Counted from the first letter of the stretch, positions 25,897-34,921 are shown. The stretch is DNA of 64,000 nucleotides from Grimontia kaedaensis (GCF_023746615.1 NZ_CP082275.1:1798001-1862000), one strand, 5' to 3'. Translations and numbers: made by a program. Notes: a model not told the origin generated them from the sequence alone.

Positions 25897-26948
25897 TGGC
25901 TTCCCTCTTTGAGATCATCGATTGGAGGAGGATTTTCCCTAAATTGTGATTCACCCATGACACAGGCTAAGTTGAATGCTTTGCGCATGGCATTAAAGTT
26001 GGCTTTGTTTTCTCCGGCGATATCGAAAGCCGTTCCGTGAGCCGGGGTAGTGATAGGAATAGGGAGCCCACCTTGGACAGTCACGCCATTTTCAAAGCCC
26101 AACAGTTTTATGGCGATCTGTCCTTGATCGTGGTACATGGTGACAACTGCATCATATTCACCGTCCCTGACTTTGAGAAATATGGTGTCTGCTGGGAATG
26201 GGCCGTATGCATTGACTTTCATCTCTTTCAAGAGACTGACCGCTGGAGCTATGATGTCGATCTCTTCTCTGCCACACGTACCACCATCACCACCATGTGG
26301 ATTTAGCGCCGCTACCGCTATTCTTGGATTGGATATACCGGCTTTAATGAGGCTATCGCTGATTAAACAGCCTGCGTGTACGATACGTTCACTCGTTATG
26401 TACTGTGAAATATCTGTCAGGGGGACGTGTGATGAAATCCTAGATGTCCATATTCCATCTAATGTATTGAACTCACAAAAGTAGTTATCGACATCTAGGA
26501 AATCCGCGAAAAAATGGAGCTCGTCTTCAAAAGCCATTCCTGCCAATTTCATGGCATGTTTGTTGAGTGGGGCGAAGCAGATAGCGTCTATCTTTCCGCC
26601 TTGGGCGGCCTCGAGACAGAGAGAAAGTGCATCAAGTACTGATCTTCCGCTTGCCTCATTTGCGACAGCAACCTGCAAGGATTCTTCGTTCATCGTGTTG
26701 ATTGGCAGAAAGTAAATCGTGTTTTCAGATGCGTGCGCGAGGTCGTCAATATTGGCGATTTGTGCCGTGTCTATTTCGATACCGACGTCTTTCTGCGCTT
26801 TGCTAAACAGCCATTCGTCTCCGACTATCACGATTTTGCATCGTCCGCGTTCAAAGTGAGGGTCTGCAAAGTTTTTAACAACTAACTCGGGGCCGATACC
26901 TGATGGATCTCCCAATGTCACCGCCACTATTGGCTCATTTCTCGCCAT
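25893..26948 (-). CDS. PdxA-family dehydrogenase, catabolic paralogue
   Basis: A 351-residue member of the PdxA family (4-hydroxythreonine-4-phosphate dehydrogenase). Starts with AVTLGDPSGIGPEL; metal-ligand histidines lie in SERIVHAGC, ALNPHGGDGG and MYHDQGQ. The biosynthetic PdxA normally sits elsewhere, so this first gene of a catabolic operon is probably a paralogue. Known catabolic relatives oxidise phospho-tetronates (PdxA2) or a dihydrodiol (TphB). The sugar-acid kinase usually paired with PdxA2 is absent here. Its promoter region carries operator copy O1 at 27062-27082. Confidence 0.83.
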   Translation of the reverse strand: MARNEPIVAVTLGDPSGIGPELVVKNFADPHFERGRCKIVIVGDEWLFSKAQKDVGIEIDTAQIANIDDLAHASENTIYFLPINTMNEESLQVAVANEASGRSVLDALSLCLEAAQGGKIDAICFAPLNKHAMKLAGMAFEDELHFFADFLDVDNYFCEFNTLDGIWTSRISSHVPLTDISQYITSERIVHAGCLISDSLIKAGISNPRIAVAALNPHGGDGGTCGREEIDIIAPAVSLLKEMKVNAYGPFPADTIFLKVRDGEYDAVVTMYHDQGQIAIKLLGFENGVTVQGGLPIPITTPAHGTAFDIAGENKANFNAMRKAFNLACVMGESQFRENPPPIDDLKEGSQ

Positions 26949-27061
26949 TCTCTCTTTCCTGTTATCCGCGTTTCACTGTCGGCTCCCGCACACGCGCTGA
27001 ATTCTGTGAGGTGTGTTCTCAGCAGTGTTTTTTACTGCTGGGTGAGCAACATTTGCACTAA

Positions 27062-27082
27062 ATGGTCTTTAAAACGTACCAG
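27062..27082. promoter_or_regulatory. Operator copy O1 (candidate GntR/FCD site)
   Basis: A 21-bp imperfect inverted repeat, (A)TGGTCT-N9-TACCAG, shared with O2 and O3: 15 of 21 columns are identical in the three. It lies 114 bases upstream of the PdxA-like gene. Binding by the GntR/FCD regulator at 34115 is inferred from copy O3 before that gene. Confidence 0.7.
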
Positions 27083-27412
27083 TTGATATTTTGTGTGACA
27101 AGGTGAAAAGACAGCCGCTTACTAGTTTTAACCACAATTTATGTAGATTTTTGAAGATATTTTGTCACCTAACTTATTGATATTTACTGATGACATTAAT
27201 ACTAATATGCGTTGAAAGATTAATTATTATAACTTATCTGTTTGATATAAATGACTTTAAATTGAATTTATCGAATTTTCGCTACTAATAATTAAATAAT
27301 ATTATTAATCGTCTCATTAGCAATAAATCATTCATCTATTACGTTATCAAGTTTGATCGAAAGCTAATTATGAACAAAAAATGATCAGTCGACGATCTGA
27401 AAATGATTTCTT

Positions 27413-27433
27413 CTGGTACATTTAATAGACCAG
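27413..27433. promoter_or_regulatory. Operator copy O2 (candidate GntR/FCD site)
   Basis: CTGGT-N11-ACCAG; read on the minus strand it matches O1 and O3 (TGGTCT near the 5' end, TACCAG at the 3' end). It lies 112 bases upstream of the ABC transporter ATPase gene. Confidence 0.7.
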
Positions 27434-27544
27434 TTCGGCTCAGGCTCTTTTTATGGGCGTCAGAAGACTCAGCGGTAGACGGGTTCTTTTACCCTTCGTG
27501 ACAAAAGGACCGCGGGTTAGTTTTTACATTTTCAAGGACTGAAC

Positions 27545-28642
27545 ATGCCTCAAATCAGAATTAAAGAACTCGTAAAACGGTACGAACACGTCGAAGTCAT
27601 CCACGGGCTGGACCTGACCTTTGAAGATAACGAGTTCACTGTGCTAGTCGGCCCATCGGGTTGTGGCAAATCTACGACACTTCGCATGATTGCCGGTTTA
27701 GAGAGAGTCTCTTCTGGCGATATCTATATCGGTGATAGGGAGGTAAGCCAACTAGAGCCGAGAGACAGAGACCTTGCCATGGTGTTTCAAGACTATGCAC
27801 TGTATCCACACATGAACGTAGAGAAGAACCTCTCTTTCGCGCTCCGTCTTGCCAAAGTGGACAAAGCTGAAATTGCTCAACGAGTAAGAAGCGTTTCTGA
27901 GATGCTTGGTCTTGATCATCTTCTCCATCGGAAACCAGGCGAATTGTCCGGAGGACAACGCCAACGAGTTGCTATGGGCAGAGCCTTGGCACGTGATGCT
28001 TCTACGTTGTTGATGGATGAGCCTCTTTCTAACCTCGACGCAAAGTTGAGAGCGCAGATGCGTGCTGAGCTCATTCTTATGAGAAAAAAGGTCAACAAAA
28101 ACATTATCTACGTTACCCATGATCAGATTGAGGCCATGACGCTAGGCGACAGAATTGTGGTTATGAACGATGGGTATGTTCAGCAACACGGCACGCCAGA
28201 AGAACTTTTTTGCCGACCGGTAAACAAATTTGTTGCGGGCTTTATGGGTTCGCCTTCAATGAACTTCTTGTCTGGCGAAGTAAGGCAAACAGAAGACGGG
28301 ATCTTTATTGACGGTGATGGCTTTCAATTCCAAGTAGATCCGGTGCTTGAGCATAAAATAAAACAACTACCATCATCATCTGTCTATGTAGGTGTTCGTC
28401 CGTCTTCATTTTCTACAAAGCCTCTGGAACACTCGAACAAAATAAGCCTCCCAGTGCTGGTTACAGAGTACTGCGGTTCTAACTCCATCATTGTTTCTGA
28501 AATCGGCGGCAACCGGGTTGCTATTGAAGTCACATCCGATTGTTTGCCTAAGAGAGACGAGTACGTTGATTTCTACTTCAAGTATTCAGACCTCTATATC
28601 TTCGATGCAAAAACCGAAAAAGCACTTTACCCAGACAACTGA
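27545..28642 (+). CDS. Sugar ABC transporter ATPase (UgpC/MalK type)
   Basis: A 365-residue CUT1-family ATPase with Walker A GPSGCGKST (residues 36-44), signature LSGGQRQR, Walker B TLLMDEP and a C-terminal TOBE/regulatory domain of ~130 residues (NFLSGEV onwards). Such ATPases drive importers of oligosaccharides, polyols or glycerol-phosphate diesters. It is the first gene of a rightward operon of six: ATPase, binding protein, two permeases, cytochrome c, DOMON-b561. An AAGGA Shine-Dalgarno precedes the ATG. Confidence 0.92.
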   Translation: MPQIRIKELVKRYEHVEVIHGLDLTFEDNEFTVLVGPSGCGKSTTLRMIAGLERVSSGDIYIGDREVSQLEPRDRDLAMVFQDYALYPHMNVEKNLSFALRLAKVDKAEIAQRVRSVSEMLGLDHLLHRKPGELSGGQRQRVAMGRALARDASTLLMDEPLSNLDAKLRAQMRAELILMRKKVNKNIIYVTHDQIEAMTLGDRIVVMNDGYVQQHGTPEELFCRPVNKFVAGFMGSPSMNFLSGEVRQTEDGIFIDGDGFQFQVDPVLEHKIKQLPSSSVYVGVRPSSFSTKPLEHSNKISLPVLVTEYCGSNSIIVSEIGGNRVAIEVTSDCLPKRDEYVDFYFKYSDLYIFDAKTEKALYPDN

Positions 28643-28706
28643 TCGAATACAGGGAAGTGTTATTCATTACTCACCAATTACCCCAAGCAGTTATGCGGGA
28701 GGAGAA

Positions 28707-30050
28707 ATGTTAAGGAATGCAAGAAATCTGAAGAGTTGTGCCATTTCGTTGCTGGCTTGCACAGGAATGATGTTTTCGGCCAGTTCGCTAGCGAACCCTT
28801 ACAAGCCATATGAGGGTGAAACATTGGTCGTGAATTTCCCAGCACACCCTCACTATGATGCCGTGATGAAGGTGCTCCCGGAATTTGAAAAGCAAACCGG
28901 GATCGATGTTGAAGTCGACCAACTTCAGTATTTGGCCATGCGCCAGAAGCAAACACTGGAGCTTACAAAAAGGAAAGGTGACTACGATCTGATCGCTTAT
29001 GTTGTTTTCTCAAAAGCTGACTATGTATCAGCTGACCAGATAGAGCCGCTTGCTCGCTTCTTCATGAATCCAAAGCTGTCTGACCCCAACTATGATGCCG
29101 ATGACCTCATTGATGGCTACGTTCAAAACGTAGGTGTTGCTGGGGGTAAGAAAGGTTACCTACCGGGCCCTACAGGTGCTTTGTTCGGTATTCCATTTGG
29201 CTCTGAAACCTCGGTACTTGGCTATAGGAAAGACATTTTTGACAAGCATGGCCTTAAAGTGCCTGAAACTTATGAAGAGCTACTTGAGACCACTTGTAAA
29301 ATACAAGAACTCGAACCAGGAATGGTTGGCTTAGCGACACGCGGTAAATCAGGGCACCAAATCTCTCATGCTTATCTGCTCCACCTAGCACCGTTGGGTG
29401 GGAGGATATTCGATGACGAGTGGAATCCCACCATCAATAGCCCTGAAGGCATCAAAGCCGCTGAAGCACTTAAGAAAATTCTAGAGTGTGGCCCCGAAGG
29501 TGGTACGTCGTTTGGATTGTCTGAAGCGAAAAATGCTTTCTTGCAAGGAAAGGCTGCGATGTATCTAGACACGACAATTGTGGCTGGAGAAGTTGACGAT
29601 CCAGAGAAATCAAAAATCGTAGGTAAAGTGGGTTGGGCAAAACACCCGATGGGTGAGCGAAGGGCTTCGCAAACCGGTGGGTTTGGTCTGGCTATTCCTA
29701 AAAATGCTCAAAATAAAGAAGCGGCGTTCTTATTGATGCAATGGCTGACCTCCAAGGAAGCCGACAAGATGATCGCGCTAGCAGGGGGTAACCCATCACG
29801 CTTCTCTACCCACCAAGATCCTGACGTCGTCGCTAAATTCCCCCAAATGGAAATTTTCGGAGAGGCGCTCAAGGACGCAGACCCCGACTGGAGACCAATC
29901 ATCCCTGTATGGGGGCAAATTAATACTGAGTTGGGCACCAATCTATCCAAAGCGATGACGGGAGAAATCACTATCGAGGAGGCGTTGGATAGAACTAACA
30001 ACACCGCCAAATCGATCATGGAAAAAGCAGGCTATTACACTTATCAATAA
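28707..30050 (+). CDS. ABC transporter extracellular solute-binding protein
   Basis: A 447-residue type 1 (CUT1) binding protein. The N-terminus LKSCAISLLACTGMMFSASSLA is a Sec signal peptide; the mature protein begins near NPYKPYEGE. The body shows the family pattern (PAHPHYDAVMKVLPEFEKQT, GALFGIPFGSETSVLGYRKD). The frame is open from 28491 inside the ATPase gene, but ATG 28707 follows GGGAGGAG and starts a signal peptide, so it is the real start. It delivers the substrate to the permeases that follow. The ligand, a saccharide or sugar acid, is not evident. Confidence 0.92.
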   Translation: MLRNARNLKSCAISLLACTGMMFSASSLANPYKPYEGETLVVNFPAHPHYDAVMKVLPEFEKQTGIDVEVDQLQYLAMRQKQTLELTKRKGDYDLIAYVVFSKADYVSADQIEPLARFFMNPKLSDPNYDADDLIDGYVQNVGVAGGKKGYLPGPTGALFGIPFGSETSVLGYRKDIFDKHGLKVPETYEELLETTCKIQELEPGMVGLATRGKSGHQISHAYLLHLAPLGGRIFDDEWNPTINSPEGIKAAEALKKILECGPEGGTSFGLSEAKNAFLQGKAAMYLDTTIVAGEVDDPEKSKIVGKVGWAKHPMGERRASQTGGFGLAIPKNAQNKEAAFLLMQWLTSKEADKMIALAGGNPSRFSTHQDPDVVAKFPQMEIFGEALKDADPDWRPIIPVWGQINTELGTNLSKAMTGEITIEEALDRTNNTAKSIMEKAGYYTYQ

Positions 30051-30103
30051 AAATAGGGGGGCAGGCTAACCGCCTGCCTCTAACTATCCAACGGAACTGG
30101 AAA

Positions 30104-31072
30104 ATGCAAATTATGAGTTCATTGTCGTTGGGCAAAAGCGAAAAAACGGAGCGGCGGACACTACGTCACTTCCTTAATAACGCTGCCCCTTACCTATTCA
30201 TGGCACCTGCAGCAGTCATTCTGGTTTTCGCCCTGGTCTATCCGGTCGGCTACATGATGTTTGCCAGCTTCTTTGACTGGAGACCAAGCCAGCCTTTTTC
30301 CGATGCCGAATTTGCAGGGCTGGATAATTATATTTGGCTGCTTCAGGACGCTGGATTTCTAGAATCTTTCTTTGTCACTGTCACTTTCGCTTTCACCGTT
30401 GTGCTACTAGAGATGGCATTAGGTGTTGGTTTGGCATTGATGCTGGAAAGGCCAATGAAGGGGATGTCCGTTTACCGGACGATATTCATTCTCCCAATGA
30501 TGATTGCCCCAATCGCCGTTGGCTTAGTTTGGCGCTACATGTACAACCCGCAGTTTGGAATATTCAATAAAATGCTTAATGCCATGGGCTTTGAGAATGT
30601 CCCTTGGTTGTCTGATCCGTCTTGGTCTCTGTTTTCTATCATTCTCGCGGACATCTGGCAGTGGACCCCCTTTGTAATGATCCTTTCACTGGCAGCACTT
30701 CAGTCTCTGTCTAGCTCGGTGGTAGAAGCCGCGCGCCTGGATGGGGCGAACAACTGGAATTTGATTTGGCACATCAAGATTCCACTTATGCTTCCTGTTC
30801 TCATCGTTACGCTGCTACTGAGGCTGATCGATGCATTCAAGGTACTGGAAGTCATCATGATCCTTACCAATGGCGGGCCAGGGTTATCAACTGAAATACT
30901 GTCCCTGAGGATTTTTAAAACGGTCACCGATAGTCAAGAGCTTGGTCTTGCAGCAGCACTTTCAAACATGCTTCTGGGCTTAGTGTTAATCATCACCATT
31001 GTGATGTTTGTCTTTAACAAAATGCGTGAAACACGTAGCAGCAAAATGAAAGCTGCAGCAGAGAAGTATTAG
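30104..31072 (+). CDS. Sugar ABC transporter permease, MalF/UgpA type
   Basis: A 322-residue inner-membrane permease with six predicted helices; the first follows a basic N-terminus (SEKTERRTLRHFL). The coupling EAA motif is VEAARLDGANNWNLIWHIKIP. It pairs with the permease encoded 12 bases downstream. An alternative start is the ATG three codons later. Confidence 0.92.
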   Translation: MQIMSSLSLGKSEKTERRTLRHFLNNAAPYLFMAPAAVILVFALVYPVGYMMFASFFDWRPSQPFSDAEFAGLDNYIWLLQDAGFLESFFVTVTFAFTVVLLEMALGVGLALMLERPMKGMSVYRTIFILPMMIAPIAVGLVWRYMYNPQFGIFNKMLNAMGFENVPWLSDPSWSLFSIILADIWQWTPFVMILSLAALQSLSSSVVEAARLDGANNWNLIWHIKIPLMLPVLIVTLLLRLIDAFKVLEVIMILTNGGPGLSTEILSLRIFKTVTDSQELGLAAALSNMLLGLVLIITIVMFVFNKMRETRSSKMKAAAEKY

Positions 31073-31084
31073 GGAGATTGGGAC

Positions 31085-31912
31085 ATGAAACGAAGCACAG
31101 TAAACACGGTCCTGTACTACTCGGTACTCCTCTCACTTGTCGTTTTTTCATTGGGGCCGATCGTCCTGATGTTCATGACGTCTTTCAAGTTGAAAGTGGA
31201 CATCATGAGCGATAGCACGGCATGGTTTTTTATTCCAACGTTGCAGAACTACGCAACTATGCTTGATGACCGTTCGTTGGTGAACAACGTCAGTAATTCA
31301 CTGTATGTGGCTATCGTATCAACTGCGATAACGTTAGTGGCGGGTTGCATGGCAGCCTATGCCATTGTCCGGTACCGATTCTTCGGCAGGGATGTGGTCT
31401 CAATGACGACGTTGGTGATGCGAATGGTTCCACCGGCTGTGTTGCTGGTTCCTGTCTTCGGTATATGGACTTTCGATTATCAGATTGACGGCACTCTCAA
31501 CGGTATTGTTCTCATCTACACAGCGATGAACTTACCATTTGTGATATGGATATTGCAGAGCTTCATTACTCAGATACCTATTCAGTTAGAAGAAGCAGCA
31601 AGGATGGATGGTGCAAATCCCTTCCAGGTTTTTTTCCACATCATCTTGCCCGTGATTCAACCAGGTTTAGCTGCAGCTTCAATCTTCACATTCAGAATTG
31701 CATGGAATGAGTTCCTTATTGCCAACGCTATTTCGGACCGAAGTACGAGGACAACCCCCGTGTATATTGTGAATTCATTGACGGAATACAATATTGACTG
31801 GGGGGCCATCATGGCCATGGGTGTGCTGTTGGCGATTCCACCCATCATCTTTACCTTTATTGCGTCGAAACAGATTATCTCGGGGATGACTGCCGGTGCT
31901 GTGAAGGGGTAG
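31085..31912 (+). CDS. Sugar ABC transporter permease, MalG/UgpE type
   Basis: A 275-residue permease with six helices and the EAA motif EEAARMDGANPFQVFFHIILP. It completes the importer with the preceding permease, the ATPase and the binding protein. A Shine-Dalgarno (GGGAGATTGGG) precedes the ATG. The cytochrome c gene begins only 2 bases after its stop, which strongly ties the cytochromes to this transport operon. Confidence 0.92.
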   Translation: MKRSTVNTVLYYSVLLSLVVFSLGPIVLMFMTSFKLKVDIMSDSTAWFFIPTLQNYATMLDDRSLVNNVSNSLYVAIVSTAITLVAGCMAAYAIVRYRFFGRDVVSMTTLVMRMVPPAVLLVPVFGIWTFDYQIDGTLNGIVLIYTAMNLPFVIWILQSFITQIPIQLEEAARMDGANPFQVFFHIILPVIQPGLAAASIFTFRIAWNEFLIANAISDRSTRTTPVYIVNSLTEYNIDWGAIMAMGVLLAIPPIIFTFIASKQIISGMTAGAVKG

Positions 31913-31914
31913 CA

Positions 31915-32883
31915 ATGAGGTGGTTGTTAGACAAACTCGCTATCAAACCTCTGTGTCGTTGGCAGAAAAGGGTGATTGCATTTGCATCGATTGTGTTAGC
32001 CATGGGGGCGTGCATATTTGTCACGTTACTCGTTTACCCTCATATCGCTATAGATGCTAAAAATCCTGATCTCGCTTTACTGACCCCAGACATAAAAAAT
32101 GGCGAGTATGTTTATCATTTGTCCGGATGCGCAGCGTGTCACACGAGTTTGGGGAATGGCGCAAAAGCTGCAGCGGGTGGGAAGAGGATAAAAACGCCAT
32201 TTGGGACGCTTCTATCTTCTAATATCACGCCGGACGAGTCCTTTGGTATTGGGAAGTGGAGTGTCGCCGAGTTTGAAGGGGCGATGAGAAAGGGTATTTC
32301 ACCTGATGGTTATTTTTACTATCCGGCATTTCCTTACACCACATATTCGCGCATGAGCGACCAAGATATCGTTGACCTTAAAGCATATATCGATGCCAGC
32401 ATTGCTCCAGTGGCCGAAAAAGTAGAAGAGAAGGAACTCCCGTTTCCTTTTAGCATCCGCTATGGGCTAGGAATATGGAATGCCCTCTATGCCGACCACG
32501 ACGACATCGCTTTTTCATTGAGAAACTCGGTATCTCCTGAACTATTGCGTGGAGCATATTTAGTGGAAGCGCTGGGCCATTGTGGCGAGTGCCATACCCC
32601 AAGGGATGCTTTGGGAGGTATTTTGCGTGACAAATGGATGCATGGTGTGGAAATAGGAGAATTCAATCCCGCGCCGAGTTTGATGAATTCCTCAGATGCG
32701 CTTGGAGAGTGGTCCAAAGAGGATTGGCGTCGCTTTTTGAAAACAGGGTTGTTACCAGACGGAAACTACACTGGTGGAGAGATGGCACTTGTGGTTGACG
32801 AGATTACCTCAAAGCTCAGTGATGAAGACGCGAATGCAATGACGGCATACTTTCAATCACTCCAGGAAGGAGGAGAACGGTGA
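31915..32883 (+). CDS. Membrane-anchored dihaem cytochrome c
   Basis: A 322-residue protein with an N-terminal hydrophobic anchor (VIAFASIVLAMGACIFVTLLV) and two c-type haem sites, CAACH near residue 75 and CGECH near residue 225. The arrangement resembles the cytochrome subunits of membrane-bound sugar and alcohol dehydrogenases, which carry three haems; this one has two. It would face the periplasm and pass electrons between a dehydrogenase and the quinone pool or terminal oxidase. It starts 2 bases after the permease gene and its stop overlaps the next start (GTGA). No dehydrogenase subunit is adjacent. Confidence 0.87.
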   Translation: MRWLLDKLAIKPLCRWQKRVIAFASIVLAMGACIFVTLLVYPHIAIDAKNPDLALLTPDIKNGEYVYHLSGCAACHTSLGNGAKAAAGGKRIKTPFGTLLSSNITPDESFGIGKWSVAEFEGAMRKGISPDGYFYYPAFPYTTYSRMSDQDIVDLKAYIDASIAPVAEKVEEKELPFPFSIRYGLGIWNALYADHDDIAFSLRNSVSPELLRGAYLVEALGHCGECHTPRDALGGILRDKWMHGVEIGEFNPAPSLMNSSDALGEWSKEDWRRFLKTGLLPDGNYTGGEMALVVDEITSKLSDEDANAMTAYFQSLQEGGER

Positions 32884-34058
32884 AACTTTTACTGACAATT
32901 CTTATGCTGTTTTCTTTCTTATCTAATGCAGAGGAAGCGACGCAGTGTAATACGTACCAGAATCAGGCAAGGCTTATCGACAGTGACCTCACTCTATGCT
33001 GGTCGTTGCATGACGAGGCTATGAAAATCAAAGCGTTTCATCCTGGCGAAGTCTGGATTGGACTTGGTTTCGGTAAGACGATGACAAATGCCGATGCGGT
33101 TATTGGATACATAGATAAGGCTCTCGTTGTCGATAGTCACATGTCGGGCAGACTTCAGGTCGATATCAATGACGACCCTGAACAGAATATCACCGGCTCA
33201 TCCATTGAGTTCAAAGATAACGAGACCATACTGGTATTTGAACGCATGCTGGATACCGGCGACAGCATGGACGTGGTCATTAATCCATCTCAATTTACTG
33301 ACTTATTGTGGGCCGTTGGTGGGAACAAGTCGTTTGGCCTGCACCCAGAATATGGGGTACAGCAAATTCATTTTGAGAGTGGTGAGCAAGCGCAAAGAAG
33401 CTTTTCAAACCTTATTATCCTTCATGCGCTTTTACTGGTACTGAGCTGGGGGATCTTGTCTCCAATCATTATTACAGTCACACGTTATTTCAAGGTTACC
33501 CCTGGGCAAAACTTTCCAATTTCTCTCGATAACAAGTTTTGGTGGGTCACCCACTGGTTAGGTCATGCCGGTGTTATTGTTTTGTCTATCATTGCATTTG
33601 GATTAAGTGTTTGGAGTATTGGCGGTTTTGACCTTTCAACCCTTCATGCAAAGGTAGGCATAGGAGTGTTGGGACTATCAGTTATTCAGGGAGGATATGG
33701 CTGGGCAAGGGGAACAAAAGGAGGACCTGTTGATGATGATGGGAATCCTGTGCCCAGAAACATGTGGTATGGCGATCATTACAACATGACACTGTATCGT
33801 CGGCTCTTTGAGTGGTTACACAAATCGATGGGCTATGTTGTGCTAATAGCCTCACATCTATGTTTGTACACAGGATTCTTTCTCTTCAACCTTGGCGCCT
33901 GGGCTTATATTTCGTTGCTTGTTATGGAAGTACTCATGGTTGGTGCGTATGTGCTATTCAGTCTCCAGCACCGTTGGATAGATACGTACCACGCTATATG
34001 GGGCTTTAGCCGGTCTCACCCTGGCAACAGATTTAGTAAGCGGCCATACGAAGAGTAA
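32880..34058 (+). CDS. DOMON domain-cytochrome b561 fusion protein
   Basis: A 392-residue protein: signal peptide (LLLTILMLFSFLSNA), a periplasmic DOMON domain at about residues 20-165 (WSLHDEAMKIKAFHPGEVWI), and a C-terminal cytochrome b561 module of about five helices with haem-ligand histidine candidates (LHALLL, THWLGHAG, LHAKVG, LHKSMGY). DOMON domains bind haem b or sugars; fused to b561 they move electrons across the membrane. The start is GTG 32880, after AGGAGGAGAAC, overlapping the cytochrome c stop. It is the last gene of the transport operon. A role in oxidising or reducing a sugar-derived substrate is inferred from context. Confidence 0.85.
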   Translation: MKLLLTILMLFSFLSNAEEATQCNTYQNQARLIDSDLTLCWSLHDEAMKIKAFHPGEVWIGLGFGKTMTNADAVIGYIDKALVVDSHMSGRLQVDINDDPEQNITGSSIEFKDNETILVFERMLDTGDSMDVVINPSQFTDLLWAVGGNKSFGLHPEYGVQQIHFESGEQAQRSFSNLIILHALLLVLSWGILSPIIITVTRYFKVTPGQNFPISLDNKFWWVTHWLGHAGVIVLSIIAFGLSVWSIGGFDLSTLHAKVGIGVLGLSVIQGGYGWARGTKGGPVDDDGNPVPRNMWYGDHYNMTLYRRLFEWLHKSMGYVVLIASHLCLYTGFFLFNLGAWAYISLLVMEVLMVGAYVLFSLQHRWIDTYHAIWGFSRSHPGNRFSKRPYEE

Positions 34059-34059
34059 C

Positions 34060-34104
34060 ATACCCAAACTCGCTGAAGCCTACGTCTCCAGATTGTTTGG
34101 GTAT
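34060..34104. repeat. Palindromic repeat, copy A
   Basis: Perfect 10-bp arms ATACCCAAAC (34060-34069) and GTTTGGGTAT (34095-34104). It shares ACTCGCTGAA-N15-TTGTTTGGGTAT with copy B at 43281, with the same spacing. It lies between the convergent DOMON-b561 and GntR genes, where it can act as a terminator hairpin. Confidence 0.8.
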
Positions 34105-34114
34105 CAATACACCC

Positions 34115-34855
34115 TCAAAAACCACTTTTACCACGCATTACCTCTAGTGTCGTGTCGTAAACGCTATTGAGGTGGTTGACCATCATTTCTTCCGCTCTGT
34201 CTGGGTCTCGGTTTTCTAAAGCCTGATATATCCTCACGTGTTCTTTATAACTCTTCTCGATGCTTCCATCGACAGACAGCACAACACGCCTGAATTGAAG
34301 GCCAAAGGCATAGAGCTCTTGGGCGTATTTGTTAAGTAATTCGTTAGGAACGCATTCGGCAATTAAACGGTGGAACTGTTTATCAGACAGTTGAAAATGG
34401 ACGGGTTGATCGAAGAGCTTTTGTTGTTGTTCAAGCAGCGAGGCCATGGTCTTGAGGCCAAACTCATCGATATTCAGAGTCGCTTTTCTAACGATCGCCC
34501 GTTCAATGATTTTCCGAGTTTCAAATACGGTATCTATATCATGATTGTTTATCTGAAGGTCTGACAGGCTGGGATTCAGCTCCTGACATTTTTGTAGGAG
34601 GTCTGTTGTTCTGTTAATGGTTGTTTTTGCACCGTGGGAGATGTTAAGCAAGCCGAACTCGGATATCAGCCCTAATGAGCCGCGAACCGTTTCTCTACTT
34701 ACACCAAAAGTGTTTGATAGTTCTCGTTCGCTGGGAAGCTCGTCACCGTCTCTCAATAGTCCAGTGAAAATCATTTCCAAAATTTTTTCAGCAAGAATTT
34801 CTTTTTTGGTTTTGTTTCTTAGTTTGTGTTCATTATCTAAAAATAACAGAGACAT
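34115..34855 (-). CDS. GntR-family regulator with FCD domain
   Basis: A 246-residue regulator: N-terminal winged helix-turn-helix (DELPSERELSNTFGVSRETV) and an all-helical FCD effector domain that in relatives binds sugar acids, lactate or other organic acids with a metal. The frame is open to 34990, but ATG 34855 gives the family length. Operator copy O3 lies 67-87 bases upstream, which suggests autoregulation. The same motif in front of the two divergent sugar-acid operons makes it their likely regulator. It is leftward, downstream of the lactate genes but separated by a terminator. Confidence 0.88.
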   Translation of the reverse strand: MSLLFLDNEHKLRNKTKKEILAEKILEMIFTGLLRDGDELPSERELSNTFGVSRETVRGSLGLISEFGLLNISHGAKTTINRTTDLLQKCQELNPSLSDLQINNHDIDTVFETRKIIERAIVRKATLNIDEFGLKTMASLLEQQQKLFDQPVHFQLSDKQFHRLIAECVPNELLNKYAQELYAFGLQFRRVVLSVDGSIEKSYKEHVRIYQALENRDPDRAEEMMVNHLNSVYDTTLEVMRGKSGF

Positions 34856-34921
34856 AATGGGCAAGCCTTTTACTTTCTTCGCGGTAGCGTCGACTAAAAA
34901 CAAAAGCAGATTGATAGTTAA

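Larger units (their letters stand above)
26949..27544. other. Divergent promoter region of the sugar-acid cluster
   Basis: About 600 AT-rich bases between the leftward catabolic operon and the rightward transport operon, with no credible ORF. It holds operator copies O1 (27062-27082) and O2 (27413-27433), each about 112-114 bases before its gene, and a hairpin at 27020-27040 (CAGCAGT / ACTGCTG, loop GTTTTTT) in the leader of the leftward operon. No promoter boxes could be fixed. Confidence 0.7.

Noticed and set aside
28491..28706. Upstream extension of the solute-binding protein frame
   Set aside because: It lies inside the ATPase gene in another frame; the signal peptide and Shine-Dalgarno place the start at 28707.
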